Of a stretch of 64,000 nucleotides of DNA, positions 34,635 to 44,957 are shown in pieces. The stretch lies in contig CP133958.1 of NCBI GenBank assembly GCA_036251205.1, forward strand, positions 2,097,210-2,161,209. Reading direction: 5' to 3'. The position numbers were made by a program, and so were the translations under genes. The first letter of the stretch is position 1. Each line of letters starts with the position of its first letter. Below the pieces are notes generated by a model, which did not search any database, was not told the DNA's origin, and saw only the letters and a list, made by a program, of their open reading frames with translations. The stretch comes from Orbaceae bacterium BiB. GTDB taxonomy: Bacteria > Pseudomonadota > Gammaproteobacteria > Enterobacterales > Orbaceae.

Positions 34635-36464
34635 GTGAATAAATTTGTTCAAGCCGTTACACAGCGTATCATTGAGCGCTCTAAAGTTTCGCGACAAGCT
34701 TATTTGGCACGAATTGAGACGTTATCTGCCCATAAAACAGCTCGTGCTCAATTGCCGTGCAGTAATCTTGCCCATGGTTTTGCTGGTTGTTGTGGTCAAG
34801 ATAAAAGTGATTTAAAAAATCTATTAAAAAGTAATATTGCTATTATCAGTTCTTATAATGATATGCTTTCTGCACATAAACCTTACGAACATTATCCTGC
34901 TCAGATTCGTCAAGCATTGCATGATGTTGGCGCCGTGGGCCAGATGGCCGGTGGCGTACCTGCAATGTGTGATGGTGTAACTCAAGGTGAGCCTGGAATG
35001 GAATTATCCCTCATGAGTCGGGATGTTATTGCGATGTCTGTTGCTATTAGTTTATCTCATAATATGTTCGATGGTGCTATGTACCTTGGTGTATGTGATA
35101 AAATTTTACCAGGTCTATTTGTGGGTGCTTTAGCATTTGGACATCTGCCAGCTATTTTTGTGCCGTCAGGGCCTATGCCTACAGGGTTGCCAAATAAAGA
35201 GAAAGTTCGAATTAGACAATTATATTCAGAAGGTAAAGCAACAAGAGCTGATTTGTTGGAATCTGAAGCGGAGTCTTATCACTCTACAGGCACATGTGCC
35301 TTCTATGGTACAGCAAATAGTAATCAGATGGTCATTGAAACAATGGGGCTTCATCTACCTGGTGCTGCTTTTGTTCCACCGGAGACCCAACTTCGTCAGG
35401 AATTAACGAATGCCGCAGCTAGACAGATCACTCGTTTAACTGAACAATCAGGAAACTATTTACCTGTGGGGCGTTTAGTTGATGAAAAAGTTATCGTTAA
35501 TGGATTAGTTGCACTATTGGCGACAGGTGGCTCAACAAACTTAACGATGCATTTAGTGTCAATGGCGAAGGCTGCAGGGATAATTATTAATTGGGATGAT
35601 ATTTCTCAATTATCTGATGTTGTCCCTTTACTTTGCCGTATTTATCCAAATGGTCCTATGGATATTAACTATTTTCAGGCTGCAGGTGGAACATCTGTAT
35701 TGATCCGAGAATTATTAAAAGGTGGATTATTACATGATGATGTTAATACTGTTGTCGGACATGGATTAAGTCGTTATACACAAGAACCAATATTAGAAAA
35801 TGGGGAATTAATTTTCCGTGAAGGTCCATTAGAGTCTTTAGATAAGACAGTTATTGCATCTATTGATAAACCTTTTAACTCTCATGGTGGATTAAAAGTG
35901 ATGACAGGGAATCTGGGACGAGCAATTATGAAAACGTCTGCGGTTGAAGCTGAACATCAAATTATTGAGGCTCCAGCTGTAATTTTTGAGAGTCAATATG
36001 ATTTAGAGGCAAAATTTAAAGCGGGTCAATTAGATAAAGATTGTGTGGTTGTTGTTCGTTATCAAGGTCCTCAAGCAATTGGTATGCCAGAGTTACATAA
36101 ACTTATTACTCCCCTTGGTATATTACAAGATCGAGGATTTAATGTTGCACTATTAACCGACGGTCGTTTATCAGGTGCTTCTGGTAAAGTCCCGGCCGCA
36201 ATTCATGTTACTCCTGAAGCCTATGTCGGAGGCTTGCTCAGTAAAGTTGAAGAGGGGGATCTGATTCGTATTAATGGTAAAACAGGCGAGATAACATTAC
36301 TTGTCGATCAATCTGAATTAGATCATCGAATATGTAAGCCGATTAATTGTGATAGTAGTTATATTGGTTTTGGTCGAGAATTATTCAACACTCTTCGTTG
36401 CCGTTTATCTTCTGCTGAAGAGGGGGCTGATAGTTTTAATGTGTTAGATAAAGATATTCATTAA
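34635..36464 (+). CDS. edd: 6-phosphogluconate dehydratase
   Basis: Edd converts 6-phosphogluconate to 2-keto-3-deoxy-6-phosphogluconate, the first committed Entner-Doudoroff step, in the cytoplasm with an iron-sulfur cluster. The 609-residue protein has IlvD/Edd motifs: [67 protein letters not shown] and [18 protein letters not shown]. Start is GTG with GAGGT before it. A stretch of 210 bp with a GntR operator separates it from the PTS operon; its partner eda is at the far end of the module. Confidence 0.96.
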   Translation: MNKFVQAVTQRIIERSKVSRQAYLARIETLSAHKTARAQLPCSNLAHGFAGCCGQDKSDLKNLLKSNIAIISSYNDMLSAHKPYEHYPAQIRQALHDVGAVGQMAGGVPAMCDGVTQGEPGMELSLMSRDVIAMSVAISLSHNMFDGAMYLGVCDKILPGLFVGALAFGHLPAIFVPSGPMPTGLPNKEKVRIRQLYSEGKATRADLLESEAESYHSTGTCAFYGTANSNQMVIETMGLHLPGAAFVPPETQLRQELTNAAARQITRLTEQSGNYLPVGRLVDEKVIVNGLVALLATGGSTNLTMHLVSMAKAAGIIINWDDISQLSDVVPLLCRIYPNGPMDINYFQAAGGTSVLIRELLKGGLLHDDVNTVVGHGLSRYTQEPILENGELIFREGPLESLDKTVIASIDKPFNSHGGLKVMTGNLGRAIMKTSAVEAEHQIIEAPAVIFESQYDLEAKFKAGQLDKDCVVVVRYQGPQAIGMPELHKLITPLGILQDRGFNVALLTDGRLSGASGKVPAAIHVTPEAYVGGLLSKVEEGDLIRINGKTGEITLLVDQSELDHRICKPINCDSSYIGFGRELFNTLRCRLSSAEEGADSFNVLDKDIH

Positions 36465-36538
36465 TTATAGAGAATATGTGATCTGTTTTGCATTATTATT
36501 TTTAAGATATCTTTATAATAATGCTTTTATTCCCTATA

Positions 36539-36554
36539 TGGTTACCGATAACAT
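36539..36554. promoter_or_regulatory. GntR operator 3, before the PTS operon
   Basis: TGGTTACCGATAACAT is close to the GntR operator (GTTACC and AACAT kept, one base changed in the right half). Its place between edd and the dehydrogenase-PTS genes suggests the same repressor controls both units. Confidence 0.65.
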
Positions 36555-36673
36555 AGTTCGTAGTTAATTAGGTATCTTTTGATAATTTATATTGGTTTCA
36601 TTGGTTTTTATTGATTTCAAAGAGTTAATAAACAGTAAGTACAATAAAGTAGTATAAAAACAAGGAGTTTCTT

Positions 36674-37651
36674 GTGAAACGTTATAAAATAGCCATTGTT
36701 AATTCTAGTAGTTTTGGTAAATATTTTCCTGAACAAATGGAACGTCTAACAAAAATAGGTGAAGTTAAATCTTTCACTTTTGATAATGATATCAACGGTA
36801 AAGAATTAGCCGAAGCTCTACATGGATTTAATATTATTATTGCGAGTGTTCGCCCATTTTTCAACAAAGAGTTTTTTGACCATAAAGATGAATTATTATT
36901 ACTATCCCGTCATGGTATCGGTTTTAATAATGTCGATGTAATAGCGGCTAAAGCCCACGGAACGATTGTGACTATTGTTCCAGCACTAGTCGAAAGAGAT
37001 GCAGTGGCTGAAAATGCAGTAACTAATTTATTAGCTTTAGTTCGTAGAACAGTCGATTCTCAGCAGGCTGTCAAAAATAATGAATGGGCAAAACGTGCAA
37101 CTTTTCTCGGTATGAATGTTACGGGTAAAGTTGTTGGTGTAATTGGTTGTGGGAATATTGGTAGCAGAGTTGCTGAGATATTTAAGCATGGTTTTAATGC
37201 TAGACTTCTTGTGGTTGATCCTAAAGTCGACCTAGATTGGGCTAAAAAACATAATATTGAAGTCGTCGAATTAGACTACCTATTACAACATGCTGATGTG
37301 ATTTCATTAAATGCCTCTTTAAATGAGACTAGCTATCATATTTTACAACAAAAACAGTTTTCTTTAATGAAGAAAGGCGTCTATATTACCAATACAGCAA
37401 GAGCTGAATTAGTTAATGAAGAGGCTCTTTTGCAAGCATTAGATAATGGTATTGTTGCTGGATATGCGACGGATGTTATGTATAAAGAACCGTCTTTCAA
37501 TGATCATCCACTTGTCAAACATGCAAAAGTTTTGGTTACTCCACATACATCCGCTTATGCTGTTGAATGTTTAAAAGGAATGGGTGATAAATGTGTAAGT
37601 GATGTCGAGAATCTTGTCAGTAATATTCCTTTAGTTAGTGTTGTTTCATAA
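36674..37651 (+). CDS. D-2-hydroxyacid dehydrogenase, possible ketogluconate reductase
   Basis: The 325-residue protein belongs to the D-isomer-specific 2-hydroxyacid dehydrogenases. It has the NAD(P)-binding motif VIGCGNIGSRVAEIF near residue 155, the substrate Arg region LLSRHGIGFNNVDV, the TARAELVNEEALLQAL segment and the catalytic His in TPHTSAYAVECL. The family includes KguD/GhrB-type reductases that act on 2-ketogluconate or its 6-phosphate. Together with the PTS and edd, reduction of 2-keto-6-phosphogluconate to 6-phosphogluconate is a sensible but untested role. RBS CAAGGAG. Confidence 0.85.
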   Translation: MKRYKIAIVNSSSFGKYFPEQMERLTKIGEVKSFTFDNDINGKELAEALHGFNIIIASVRPFFNKEFFDHKDELLLLSRHGIGFNNVDVIAAKAHGTIVTIVPALVERDAVAENAVTNLLALVRRTVDSQQAVKNNEWAKRATFLGMNVTGKVVGVIGCGNIGSRVAEIFKHGFNARLLVVDPKVDLDWAKKHNIEVVELDYLLQHADVISLNASLNETSYHILQQKQFSLMKKGVYITNTARAELVNEEALLQALDNGIVAGYATDVMYKEPSFNDHPLVKHAKVLVTPHTSAYAVECLKGMGDKCVSDVENLVSNIPLVSVVS

Positions 37652-37739
37652 CAACTTAATTACGGAACTAATGATATTTTTCAACATTAACTGAATTTTT
37701 ATCACATTATTTAATATATTAACTTTACGGAGTTATTTT

Positions 37740-38576
37740 ATGGAAGTTACATTTTTTCAAGCTGCCATTATTGCAATTTGGGTTGCTTTAGTTATGTCTA
37801 GGGCATTGGGGGGGGCAACGTTAACACTACGTTTTACACCACTGATGACGGGATTGGTGGTCGGTGTTGTCTTTGGTGACATTGCACAGGCCATGATGAT
37901 AACAGCTGCGATCCAGTTGATGTATATGGGCGTATTTTCTCCTGGTGGTCAAATGCCATCAGAACCTGCTGTCGCTGCCGCTATTGCTGTACCTGTTGCA
38001 TTACTGAGTAATATGCAACCGACTGCAGCAGTAGGAATTGCAGTACCAGTTGGGTTGCTTGGTTCTTATCTTTATCAATTTCGTTTTTTTGTTAATACAT
38101 TTATTATGCAAAAATTTACTGAGAAGTATGCCGAACAAGGAAATAGTTCAGGGCTAACATTCTCAATCATTATTTTACCAACGATTTGTTCATTCATTAT
38201 CTTTATCCCGTTTATTTTTGTTGTTCTTTATTATGGTGCTCCAGTTATTGCTGACATTATTAGACAAAATGAAGGGAATATTGTATTCCACATTTTGAGT
38301 GTTATTGGTGGTGGTTTAGCCGCAGTGGGTATTGCATTAACTGTGTATGTTATTGGTAAACGTAATTATGTGATTTTCTTCGTATTGGCATATTTTCTAG
38401 CTGTTACAACAAAATCGCTAAATATTACCATGGTAACTTACGCTATTATTGGCGCAATTATCGCATTCTTATTTGTTCTCGTGAAAAGTGAAACATTTAA
38501 TTCTGTCAAAGACAATTTAGGTCGTGGCGTTTCAAATAATTCAGCTCACACGAGTGATGATGACGATGATTATTAA
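37740..38576 (+). CDS. Mannose-family PTS component IIC
   Basis: IIC forms the membrane channel with IID. The 278-residue protein has multiple membrane segments and the IIC signatures GATLTLRFTPLMTGLVVG and MYMGVFSPGGQMPSEPAVAA. The C-terminus is an acidic tail ending NNSAHTSDDDDDY, similar to that of the IIA protein. It is first in the order IIC-IID-IIB-IIA. Confidence 0.92.
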   Translation: MEVTFFQAAIIAIWVALVMSRALGGATLTLRFTPLMTGLVVGVVFGDIAQAMMITAAIQLMYMGVFSPGGQMPSEPAVAAAIAVPVALLSNMQPTAAVGIAVPVGLLGSYLYQFRFFVNTFIMQKFTEKYAEQGNSSGLTFSIIILPTICSFIIFIPFIFVVLYYGAPVIADIIRQNEGNIVFHILSVIGGGLAAVGIALTVYVIGKRNYVIFFVLAYFLAVTTKSLNITMVTYAIIGAIIAFLFVLVKSETFNSVKDNLGRGVSNNSAHTSDDDDDY

Positions 38577-38627
38577 TCATTGCAAAAAATTGTCATTGTT
38601 ATAACAGAATATTAGAAGGAAAAGAGT

Positions 38628-39488
38628 ATGAGTGAGATAACACAACAAAGTATTGATTTAAAACCTCAAGAGATCACCAAACGTGACGTGACTTTTGCTT
38701 GGTTAAGATGGTATTACGCTAATGAAATTCCGCATTCTTTCGATCGCTATTTGGCTGCATCATTGATGTGGGCATTAATTCCTATTTTGAAAAAATTGTA
38801 TAAAGATAAATCACAACTTGCGGCGGCTTATCAACGTCATTTATTATTTTTTAATACGCAGTTAACTTGGGGTGGAGGAACCATTGCCGGGATTATGTCA
38901 TCGCTTGAATCAGTGAGAGCGAATGAGGTATATGAAAATAAACCAATCAGTATTGATGATAATTTGTTATATAATACTAAAGCAGGTTTGATGGGAGCAT
39001 TAGCCGGTATTGGTGATGCGATTGACTCAGGTACCGTACAATATATTTTTATTGCTATTGCTCTACCTTGGGCTCAACAAGGTTCTGCAGCTGGTGCTTT
39101 ATTTCCATTTATCGCGTTTGTACTTTATCAATTAGCGGTTGGTTACTATTTTGCTCAGTTAGGATTTAAATTAGGGCGAAATGCCGGTGCTGAAGTGGTC
39201 GGGGCTAAAATGCAAATGCTTATTGAAGGACTATCAATACTTGGTCTTTTCATGATGGGTATTTTAGCAGCAAGCTATATTAAAGTTTCATCTAGCTTAC
39301 AATTTGACATCTCTGGCAAAAAATTTGTTATTCAACAGTTATTGGATCAAATTTTACCAGGAATATTACCATTATTAGTTGTTGCTGGCTTGTATGTTTA
39401 TTTTGTCAAGAAAGGGTTAAAAGTCACTAATGCTTTAGTTGGATTAACTGTTATTTTGGCTGTACTTGCGGCAATTGGTGTTTTATAA
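38628..39488 (+). CDS. Mannose-family PTS component IID
   Basis: IID pairs with IIC in the membrane; mannose-family systems alone have it. The signatures RDVTFAWLRWYYANEI, FFNTQLTWGGGTIAGIM and TKAGLMGALAGIGDAIDSGT are present. 286 residues is normal. It is 51 bases after IIC with its own AGGAAAAG ribosome site. Confidence 0.92.
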   Translation: MSEITQQSIDLKPQEITKRDVTFAWLRWYYANEIPHSFDRYLAASLMWALIPILKKLYKDKSQLAAAYQRHLLFFNTQLTWGGGTIAGIMSSLESVRANEVYENKPISIDDNLLYNTKAGLMGALAGIGDAIDSGTVQYIFIAIALPWAQQGSAAGALFPFIAFVLYQLAVGYYFAQLGFKLGRNAGAEVVGAKMQMLIEGLSILGLFMMGILAASYIKVSSSLQFDISGKKFVIQQLLDQILPGILPLLVVAGLYVYFVKKGLKVTNALVGLTVILAVLAAIGVL

Positions 39489-39522
39489 GATATTATTATT
39501 TTAAATAGATAGGATTTTTATT

Positions 39523-40017
39523 ATGGGTAAAGTTGTTTTAGCTCGAGTCGACAGCCGCTTAATTCACGGCCAAGTTGCGACAAATGTATCGAAATCAGCA
39601 GGTGCTAATGCACTATTTGTGGCAGATGATGTATCTGCTAATGATGATTTTACTAAAAACATCATAGTTAGTGCTGGTTCACAAACGGGCCATAAAGTGC
39701 GTGTTTTAAAAGAAGATGGTGCAGTGCGTTATTGGAATGATCGTCAATATGATGATTTTAATGTTATGTTAATTACTAAAAGTATTGAAGTTATGTACAA
39801 AATACTTAAAGCAGGCGTCCCTGTGAGTGAATTAAATATTGGTGGAATACCACAAACACCAGGTACCATTAAAGTTATTAATGAAGTGGCAATCAATAAA
39901 GAACAATTAGATCTTCTCGTTGATTTAAAACAAAGCTTAGGGATTAATATTTATTTTCAAGCTACGCCATCACTGAAAAAAGTTTCATTAGATGAAGCTG
40001 TCAAAATGTTTGCTTAA
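39523..40017 (+). CDS. Mannose-family PTS component IIB
   Basis: IIB accepts phosphate from IIA and passes it to the incoming sugar. The phosphorylated His is at the start of the protein in ARVDSRLIHGQVATN, as in the family. Other family motifs are LFVADDVSANDDF and LNIGGIPQTPGT. It is a separate small cytoplasmic protein, not fused to IIA. Confidence 0.92.
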   Translation: MGKVVLARVDSRLIHGQVATNVSKSAGANALFVADDVSANDDFTKNIIVSAGSQTGHKVRVLKEDGAVRYWNDRQYDDFNVMLITKSIEVMYKILKAGVPVSELNIGGIPQTPGTIKVINEVAINKEQLDLLVDLKQSLGINIYFQATPSLKKVSLDEAVKMFA

Positions 40018-40027
40018 GGAGTAGGCC

Positions 40028-40474
40028 ATGATCGGTGTGTTATTAGTTAGTCACGGCAAAATGGCTGAAGGTATAAAAGACAGTGTTGGTATGATTGTTG
40101 GTGATGCTAAGCAATTCGACACACTATCTCTTGTTCCTGGCCAAGATATTGCAACTTTAAGTTCGGATATTTTAGTAAAAAGTAAAGAGCTCAATGCAGG
40201 TGAAGGAGTCCTCATTTTTGTTGATTTATTTGGTGCATCACCTTATAACGCTTCAATGAAGTGCTTACCTGAATGGAATGCTTTAAATATTCCGGTCAGT
40301 ATTGTTAGTGGAATGAGTTTACCGATGGTTATTACAGCCGTTTGTAATCGTGATTTTTCATCTCTTGATGAGCTAACAAAAGATGTAATTAGTGCTGGTG
40401 TTGAAAATATGAAAGATGCGTTAGCAGAGCTAAATGCTGCAAATAATTCAGCTGGAGACGGCGACGATTATTAA
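40028..40474 (+). CDS. Mannose-family PTS component IIA
   Basis: IIA takes phosphate from HPr at the His in LLVSHGKMAEGIKDSVG (about residue 9). The second motif is VLIFVDLFGASPYN. The 148-residue protein has an acidic tail ending NNSAGDGDDY that resembles the IIC tail. It ends the PTS gene set; a strong hairpin follows. Confidence 0.92.
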   Translation: MIGVLLVSHGKMAEGIKDSVGMIVGDAKQFDTLSLVPGQDIATLSSDILVKSKELNAGEGVLIFVDLFGASPYNASMKCLPEWNALNIPVSIVSGMSLPMVITAVCNRDFSSLDELTKDVISAGVENMKDALAELNAANNSAGDGDDY

Positions 40475-40486
40475 TTTTGACGTATA

Positions 40487-40518
40487 TTGGATGAATAGTA
40501 TTTATACTATTCATCCAA
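40487..40518 (+). terminator. Strong hairpin after the PTS genes
   Basis: TTGGATGAATAGTA and its exact complement form a 14-bp stem with a TTTA loop right after the IIA gene. Only a weak T tract follows, so it may be a partial terminator or mRNA-stabilising hairpin between the PTS genes and the peptidase-like gene. Confidence 0.6.
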
Positions 40519-40645
40519 TTAATACTAAGATCATCAATCTTGATGAACTATATGCTGTTAAATAAATAGCATATTGAAATGTTAATTTACTTTATTCTAG
40601 CTAAGACTCTTATATAACTTTTGAATTGGGTTTGGTATTTTATTC

Positions 40646-41608
40646 ATGGATTCTCTAACTGATCTTATATTGCGATATTGTGTTCTTTTTGGAAGGCGTT
40701 TTTTTGCTAAAGAAAAAATCTCCTTTCTTCGTGTCTTTAGTAAAGAAGTATTGCAATTAGGGTATCAACTAGATGCTAAATTAGCAAAATTACAACTAGC
40801 TAAAAGACGGTATCAAAATTTCTATAATGGTTATATTGGTGATCTCAATAAAGCCGATATTATTATTTGTACGCATTATGATACAGGTGTTAAAAATTTT
40901 AATTTAACAAGCAAGTATGCATTTAATAACTCTTTTAATAAAAAAAATTATTTAATTAGTTTATTACCGATAATCGTTACTTTTTTATTATCTATTGCTT
41001 TGAATCTTTTTCTTTTTATTCCAGGTATTCAAGAGGCCGGTTTACTCAGTTTTTCCGGTTTGTTATCGTTGCTGACAACATTAGTTTTATTCTATTTTAT
41101 TGTTCGTTATCACGGTGGTATACCAAATCAAAAAAACTTTGTGTGTAATAGCTCTAGCTTAATTTTATTACTCAATTTAATGAGTAAGCTAGATAAAAAG
41201 CGTAAAAGAAAAATAGCATTTGTGCTCTTAGATGGTGGATGTACAAATTCCTTTGGTTTGAGGATGCTAGAAAATTATTCAAAAAATATTCTTAAAAAAA
41301 CAGTTATCTTTGTTGATAGTATTGGTAATGATGAACAAATTCAGATATTTAAACCTGATAATTATGCTCCCGATTTACATAATATTTCCTTTACGGAAGG
41401 ATATATAGATACCAAGTTTAAACACTATCTATTGGTTACTTCAGGTAAACAAGATAGATTGAATAGAGTGAAAGTCAATAATGCTAATTCTAGTAAAGAT
41501 AACGAATTATCTACTGAGAGAATCGAGCAGCATACAGAAACAATGCTTAACTTATGTTTGCAATTAGTTAGTGGTAATGACGAGTTAAATAACGATAAAA
41601 ATCAATAA
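40646..41608 (+). CDS. M28 peptidase-like membrane protein, degenerate
   Basis: The 320-residue protein resembles an M28-type zinc peptidase interrupted by membrane helices. CTHYDTG recalls the first metal-His motif of M28, and LILLLNLMSKL with KRKIAFVLLDGGCTNSFGLR recalls the region that follows the metal-binding Asp and Glu. The usual N-D-N/A-S-G and E-E motifs are lost (here CNSSS and GGCTN). Two hydrophobic helices (LLPIIVTFLLSIALNLFLFI, then GLLSLLTTLVLFYFIV) are inserted in the middle. Such genes are found in other PTS operons; activity is doubtful. Function unknown. Confidence 0.6.
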   Translation: MDSLTDLILRYCVLFGRRFFAKEKISFLRVFSKEVLQLGYQLDAKLAKLQLAKRRYQNFYNGYIGDLNKADIIICTHYDTGVKNFNLTSKYAFNNSFNKKNYLISLLPIIVTFLLSIALNLFLFIPGIQEAGLLSFSGLLSLLTTLVLFYFIVRYHGGIPNQKNFVCNSSSLILLLNLMSKLDKKRKRKIAFVLLDGGCTNSFGLRMLENYSKNILKKTVIFVDSIGNDEQIQIFKPDNYAPDLHNISFTEGYIDTKFKHYLLVTSGKQDRLNRVKVNNANSSKDNELSTERIEQHTETMLNLCLQLVSGNDELNNDKNQ

Positions 41609-41710
41609 GCGTAGTACAAAAATATAATCATCATAGAGTGATTCGACGGATTTAAGCATCAAAGTTTAAGTCCATATTGTATAACGAAAGATATTGCTAT
41701 AGGACGACAT

Positions 41711-42802
41711 ATGTTAAAAATACAAACCCCAAAAAATTATTTACAAGAGTCGGATATTTTATCTCAAGTTGGCAAATATGTTGCTGAATTTGGAAACGAT
41801 GCATTTATTATTGCTGGCGAAAAAGCTTGGCAACAGACCGGAGCAACGATTGAAAAATCGTTACAAGCTGCAAATATAAAATTTAATGTTAAACTGATTT
41901 CTTATAAATGTAATTTAGAAAAATTAACTGCGGTAGCTGATGAAGTTAAGGCGCTAAAATCATCGGTGATTATTGGTGTTGGTGGCGGTACTATTATGGA
42001 TTGTAGTAAAGTTGTTGCAGAGCTCGCTGGCCCATTACCAGTTATTCAAGTCCCAACTATTGCTGCTACTTGTGCTGCGTGGTCACCATTTAGTGTGTTA
42101 TATGATGATAAAGGCGCTCATATTAAAAGTTTTCCATTATCGCGCTATCCTGAGTGGATTTTAGTCGACCCTGAGGTAATTATTAAATCACCGGTACGCT
42201 TTTTTAAAGCTGGAATTATTGATGCAGCAGCAAAATGGTATGAGTTTTCACCTTATTTGAAAACAAGTGATGATATCAATTTATTACTACAACTACAGAT
42301 TGCTAAATTGACATTTGATGTTTTAGTTGAGCACAGTGATCAAGCTATCAAAGATTACCAAGAAGGCAAAATTACTAAAGCGGTCAGTCATACCATTGAT
42401 GCAAATATTGCTTTAGCCGGTCTTGCTAATAGTGTGAGAGATGGCGCTCAAAGATCAGGTATAGCTCATGCCATTCATGATAGTTTGACACATATTCCAG
42501 ATGTTTTAAAATGGGTTCATGGCGAAAAAGTCGGTTATGGTCTTGCTATTCAAGCAATTTTAGAATACCCAAATGCCGAGGATAGAATACCATTATTAAG
42601 CTGGTTAGCTAGATTGGGTATGCCTTTAACGCCAGCTCAATTGTCATCAGTCATATCTGATGATACATTAGTTGAGATTGCTCAACGAACAAAAATTAAG
42701 CCAAACTCATATAAACTGATGCCTTTTGATATTAGTCCTGAGGCAATTTTAAAAGCCTTACAAGAAAGTAGATCTTTAGCAACTTTCATGCAGAACAAAT
42801 AG
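41711..42802 (+). CDS. Iron-type alcohol dehydrogenase, HcxA/GldA-like
   Basis: The 363-residue protein belongs to the iron-containing alcohol dehydrogenase/glycerol dehydrogenase family. It has GVGGGTIMDCSKVVAEL for NAD(P) binding, VPTIAATCAAWSPFSVLYDD and metal ligands Asp in AGIIDAAAKW and His in GIAHAIHDSLTHI and WVHGEKVGYG. It looks closest to E. coli YbdH (HcxA, hydroxycarboxylate dehydrogenase). In this module it could reduce a ketogluconate or another keto acid (inference). It has AGGACG before its ATG. Confidence 0.85.
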   Translation: MLKIQTPKNYLQESDILSQVGKYVAEFGNDAFIIAGEKAWQQTGATIEKSLQAANIKFNVKLISYKCNLEKLTAVADEVKALKSSVIIGVGGGTIMDCSKVVAELAGPLPVIQVPTIAATCAAWSPFSVLYDDKGAHIKSFPLSRYPEWILVDPEVIIKSPVRFFKAGIIDAAAKWYEFSPYLKTSDDINLLLQLQIAKLTFDVLVEHSDQAIKDYQEGKITKAVSHTIDANIALAGLANSVRDGAQRSGIAHAIHDSLTHIPDVLKWVHGEKVGYGLAIQAILEYPNAEDRIPLLSWLARLGMPLTPAQLSSVISDDTLVEIAQRTKIKPNSYKLMPFDISPEAILKALQESRSLATFMQNK

Positions 42803-43013
42803 AATAAGAAATAACCTTTTTGTCCTATATTGTTAAAGGTTGCCTATTTGTGGTGTATTCTTTGTTATGGTATAAAGAAGAGCATAGATTTGTTATTTTT
42901 GTCTTGAAAAAGATAGTATGATGTTTAGTAAAATGATTAGATTTTTAACTAGAATAAACCATTATATTATCCAGTTGGATAATTAACGAAATTTTAATTT
43001 ACTAGAGGTTAGT

Positions 43014-43652
43014 ATGAAAAAGTGGAAAAGATCAGCAGAGGAAATATTATCTTTAGGTCCTGTTGTGCCAGTGATTGTTATTGATGATATTAATGATGCA
43101 GTTCCATTAGCAAAAGCATTAATTGCTGGTGGCGTAAGAGTATTAGAAGTGACTTTACGAACGGCATGCGCACTTGATGCAATCAAAAAAATTATTGCTG
43201 AAGTGCCTGAAGCAGTTGTTGGGGCTGGAACTGTGACAAGTGTTGAACAATTAAAAGAAGTGACTAAAGCGGGTGTTGAATTTATTATCACTCCGGGCTT
43301 AACACCTTCAATTTTAAAAGCTGCAACCGAAGGTGACGTACCTGTTATTCCTGGTATTGCAACGATTAGTGAATTATTGCTTGCAAAAGAAGCTGGATTA
43401 ACCGCGTTAAAATTCTTCCCAGCTGAAGTGAATGGTGGCGTTGCTGCACTTAAAGCATTCTCTGGCCCTATCCCCGATATTAAGTTTTGTCCAACAGGCG
43501 GCATAAGTTTAAAAAATTATCGAGAATATTTAGCATTAAAAAATGTCCTTTGTGTTGGCGGATCTTGGTTTGTACCAACTGATGCAATTGCAAATGGTGA
43601 TTTTGCTAAAATTACAGAACTAGCTAAACAAGCTGTAGAAGGCGCAAAATAA
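43014..43652 (+). CDS. eda: KDPG aldolase
   Basis: Eda splits 2-keto-3-deoxy-6-phosphogluconate into pyruvate and glyceraldehyde 3-phosphate, the last Entner-Doudoroff step. The Schiff-base Lys is in [14 protein letters not shown] (about residue 133), the base Glu in RVLEVTLRT, and [11 protein letters not shown] and [15 protein letters not shown] form the phosphate site. 212 residues is usual. It is separated from edd by the PTS genes, with its own leader of about 210 bp, and ends before a hairpin. Confidence 0.95.
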   Translation: MKKWKRSAEEILSLGPVVPVIVIDDINDAVPLAKALIAGGVRVLEVTLRTACALDAIKKIIAEVPEAVVGAGTVTSVEQLKEVTKAGVEFIITPGLTPSILKAATEGDVPVIPGIATISELLLAKEAGLTALKFFPAEVNGGVAALKAFSGPIPDIKFCPTGGISLKNYREYLALKNVLCVGGSWFVPTDAIANGDFAKITELAKQAVEGAK

Positions 43653-43671
43653 TCTTTGTTAGCGGTGACCA

Positions 43672-43701
43672 CTGAATACTATAAGTTATTGTAGTATTCA
43701 G
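43672..43701 (+). terminator. Hairpin after eda
   Basis: CTGAATACTA (43672-43681) and its exact complement (43692-43701) form a 10-bp stem with a 10-base loop, followed by GTGTTATTGTTTT. It probably ends eda transcription before the S10 promoter. Confidence 0.6.
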
Positions 43702-43764
43702 GTGTGTTATTGTTTTCGTCGAGTTTAATCTGAAAATAGAATAATGATTTAAGACTATAAAAAG

Positions 43765-44280
<516 letters not shown>

Positions 44281-44314
44281 GGCCTAGGCTGGTAAAGATT
44301 GAGAGGTCGAAACA

Positions 44315-44941
44315 ATGATTGGTTTAGTCGGTCGAAAAGTGGGAATGACACGAATCTTCACTGAAGATGGTGTTTCTATCCCTGTAACCGTAATTGAAGT
44401 TGAAGCAAACCGCATTACTCAAGTTAAAACACTTGAAAATGATGGTTATCAAGCTGTTCAGGTTACTACCGGTAGCAAAAAAGCTAGCCGTGTAAATAAA
44501 CCTGATGCAGGTCATTTTGCTAAGGCTGGTGTAGAAGCTGGTCGTGGTCTATGGGAATTCCGTTTTGAAGAAGGCGAATTTACTGTAGGTCAAAGCATTA
44601 ATGTCGATATTTTTACAGACGTTAAAAAAGTGGATGTTACTGGTACATCAAAAGGTAAAGGATTTGCTGGCGTTACTAAACGTTGGAATTTCCGTACTCA
44701 AGATGCTACTCATGGTAACTCTTTGGCACACCGTGGTCATGGCTCTATCGGTCAAAACCAAACTCCGGGTAAAGTGTTCAAAGGTCGTAAAATGGCAGGT
44801 CACTTAGGTAATGAACGTGTAACTGTTCAAAACCTAGATGTTGTACGTGTAGATGCAGAACGTAACCTTATTTTAATTAAGGGTGCTGTACCGGGTGCAA
44901 TCAATAGTGACGTTTTTGTTAAACCAGCGATTAAAGCTTAA
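44315..44941 (+). CDS. rplC: 50S ribosomal protein L3
   Basis: L3 binds 23S rRNA near the peptidyl transferase centre. The sequence starts [19 protein letters not shown] and contains the long loop [20 protein letters not shown]. 208 residues is standard; the modified Gln of the family is present in the loop. It comes 34 bases after rpsJ with GAGAGG before its ATG. Confidence 0.98.
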   Translation: MIGLVGRKVGMTRIFTEDGVSIPVTVIEVEANRITQVKTLENDGYQAVQVTTGSKKASRVNKPDAGHFAKAGVEAGRGLWEFRFEEGEFTVGQSINVDIFTDVKKVDVTGTSKGKGFAGVTKRWNFRTQDATHGNSLAHRGHGSIGQNQTPGKVFKGRKMAGHLGNERVTVQNLDVVRVDAERNLILIKGAVPGAINSDVFVKPAIKA

Positions 44942-44957
44942 CGTCGAGGAGAGTGAA

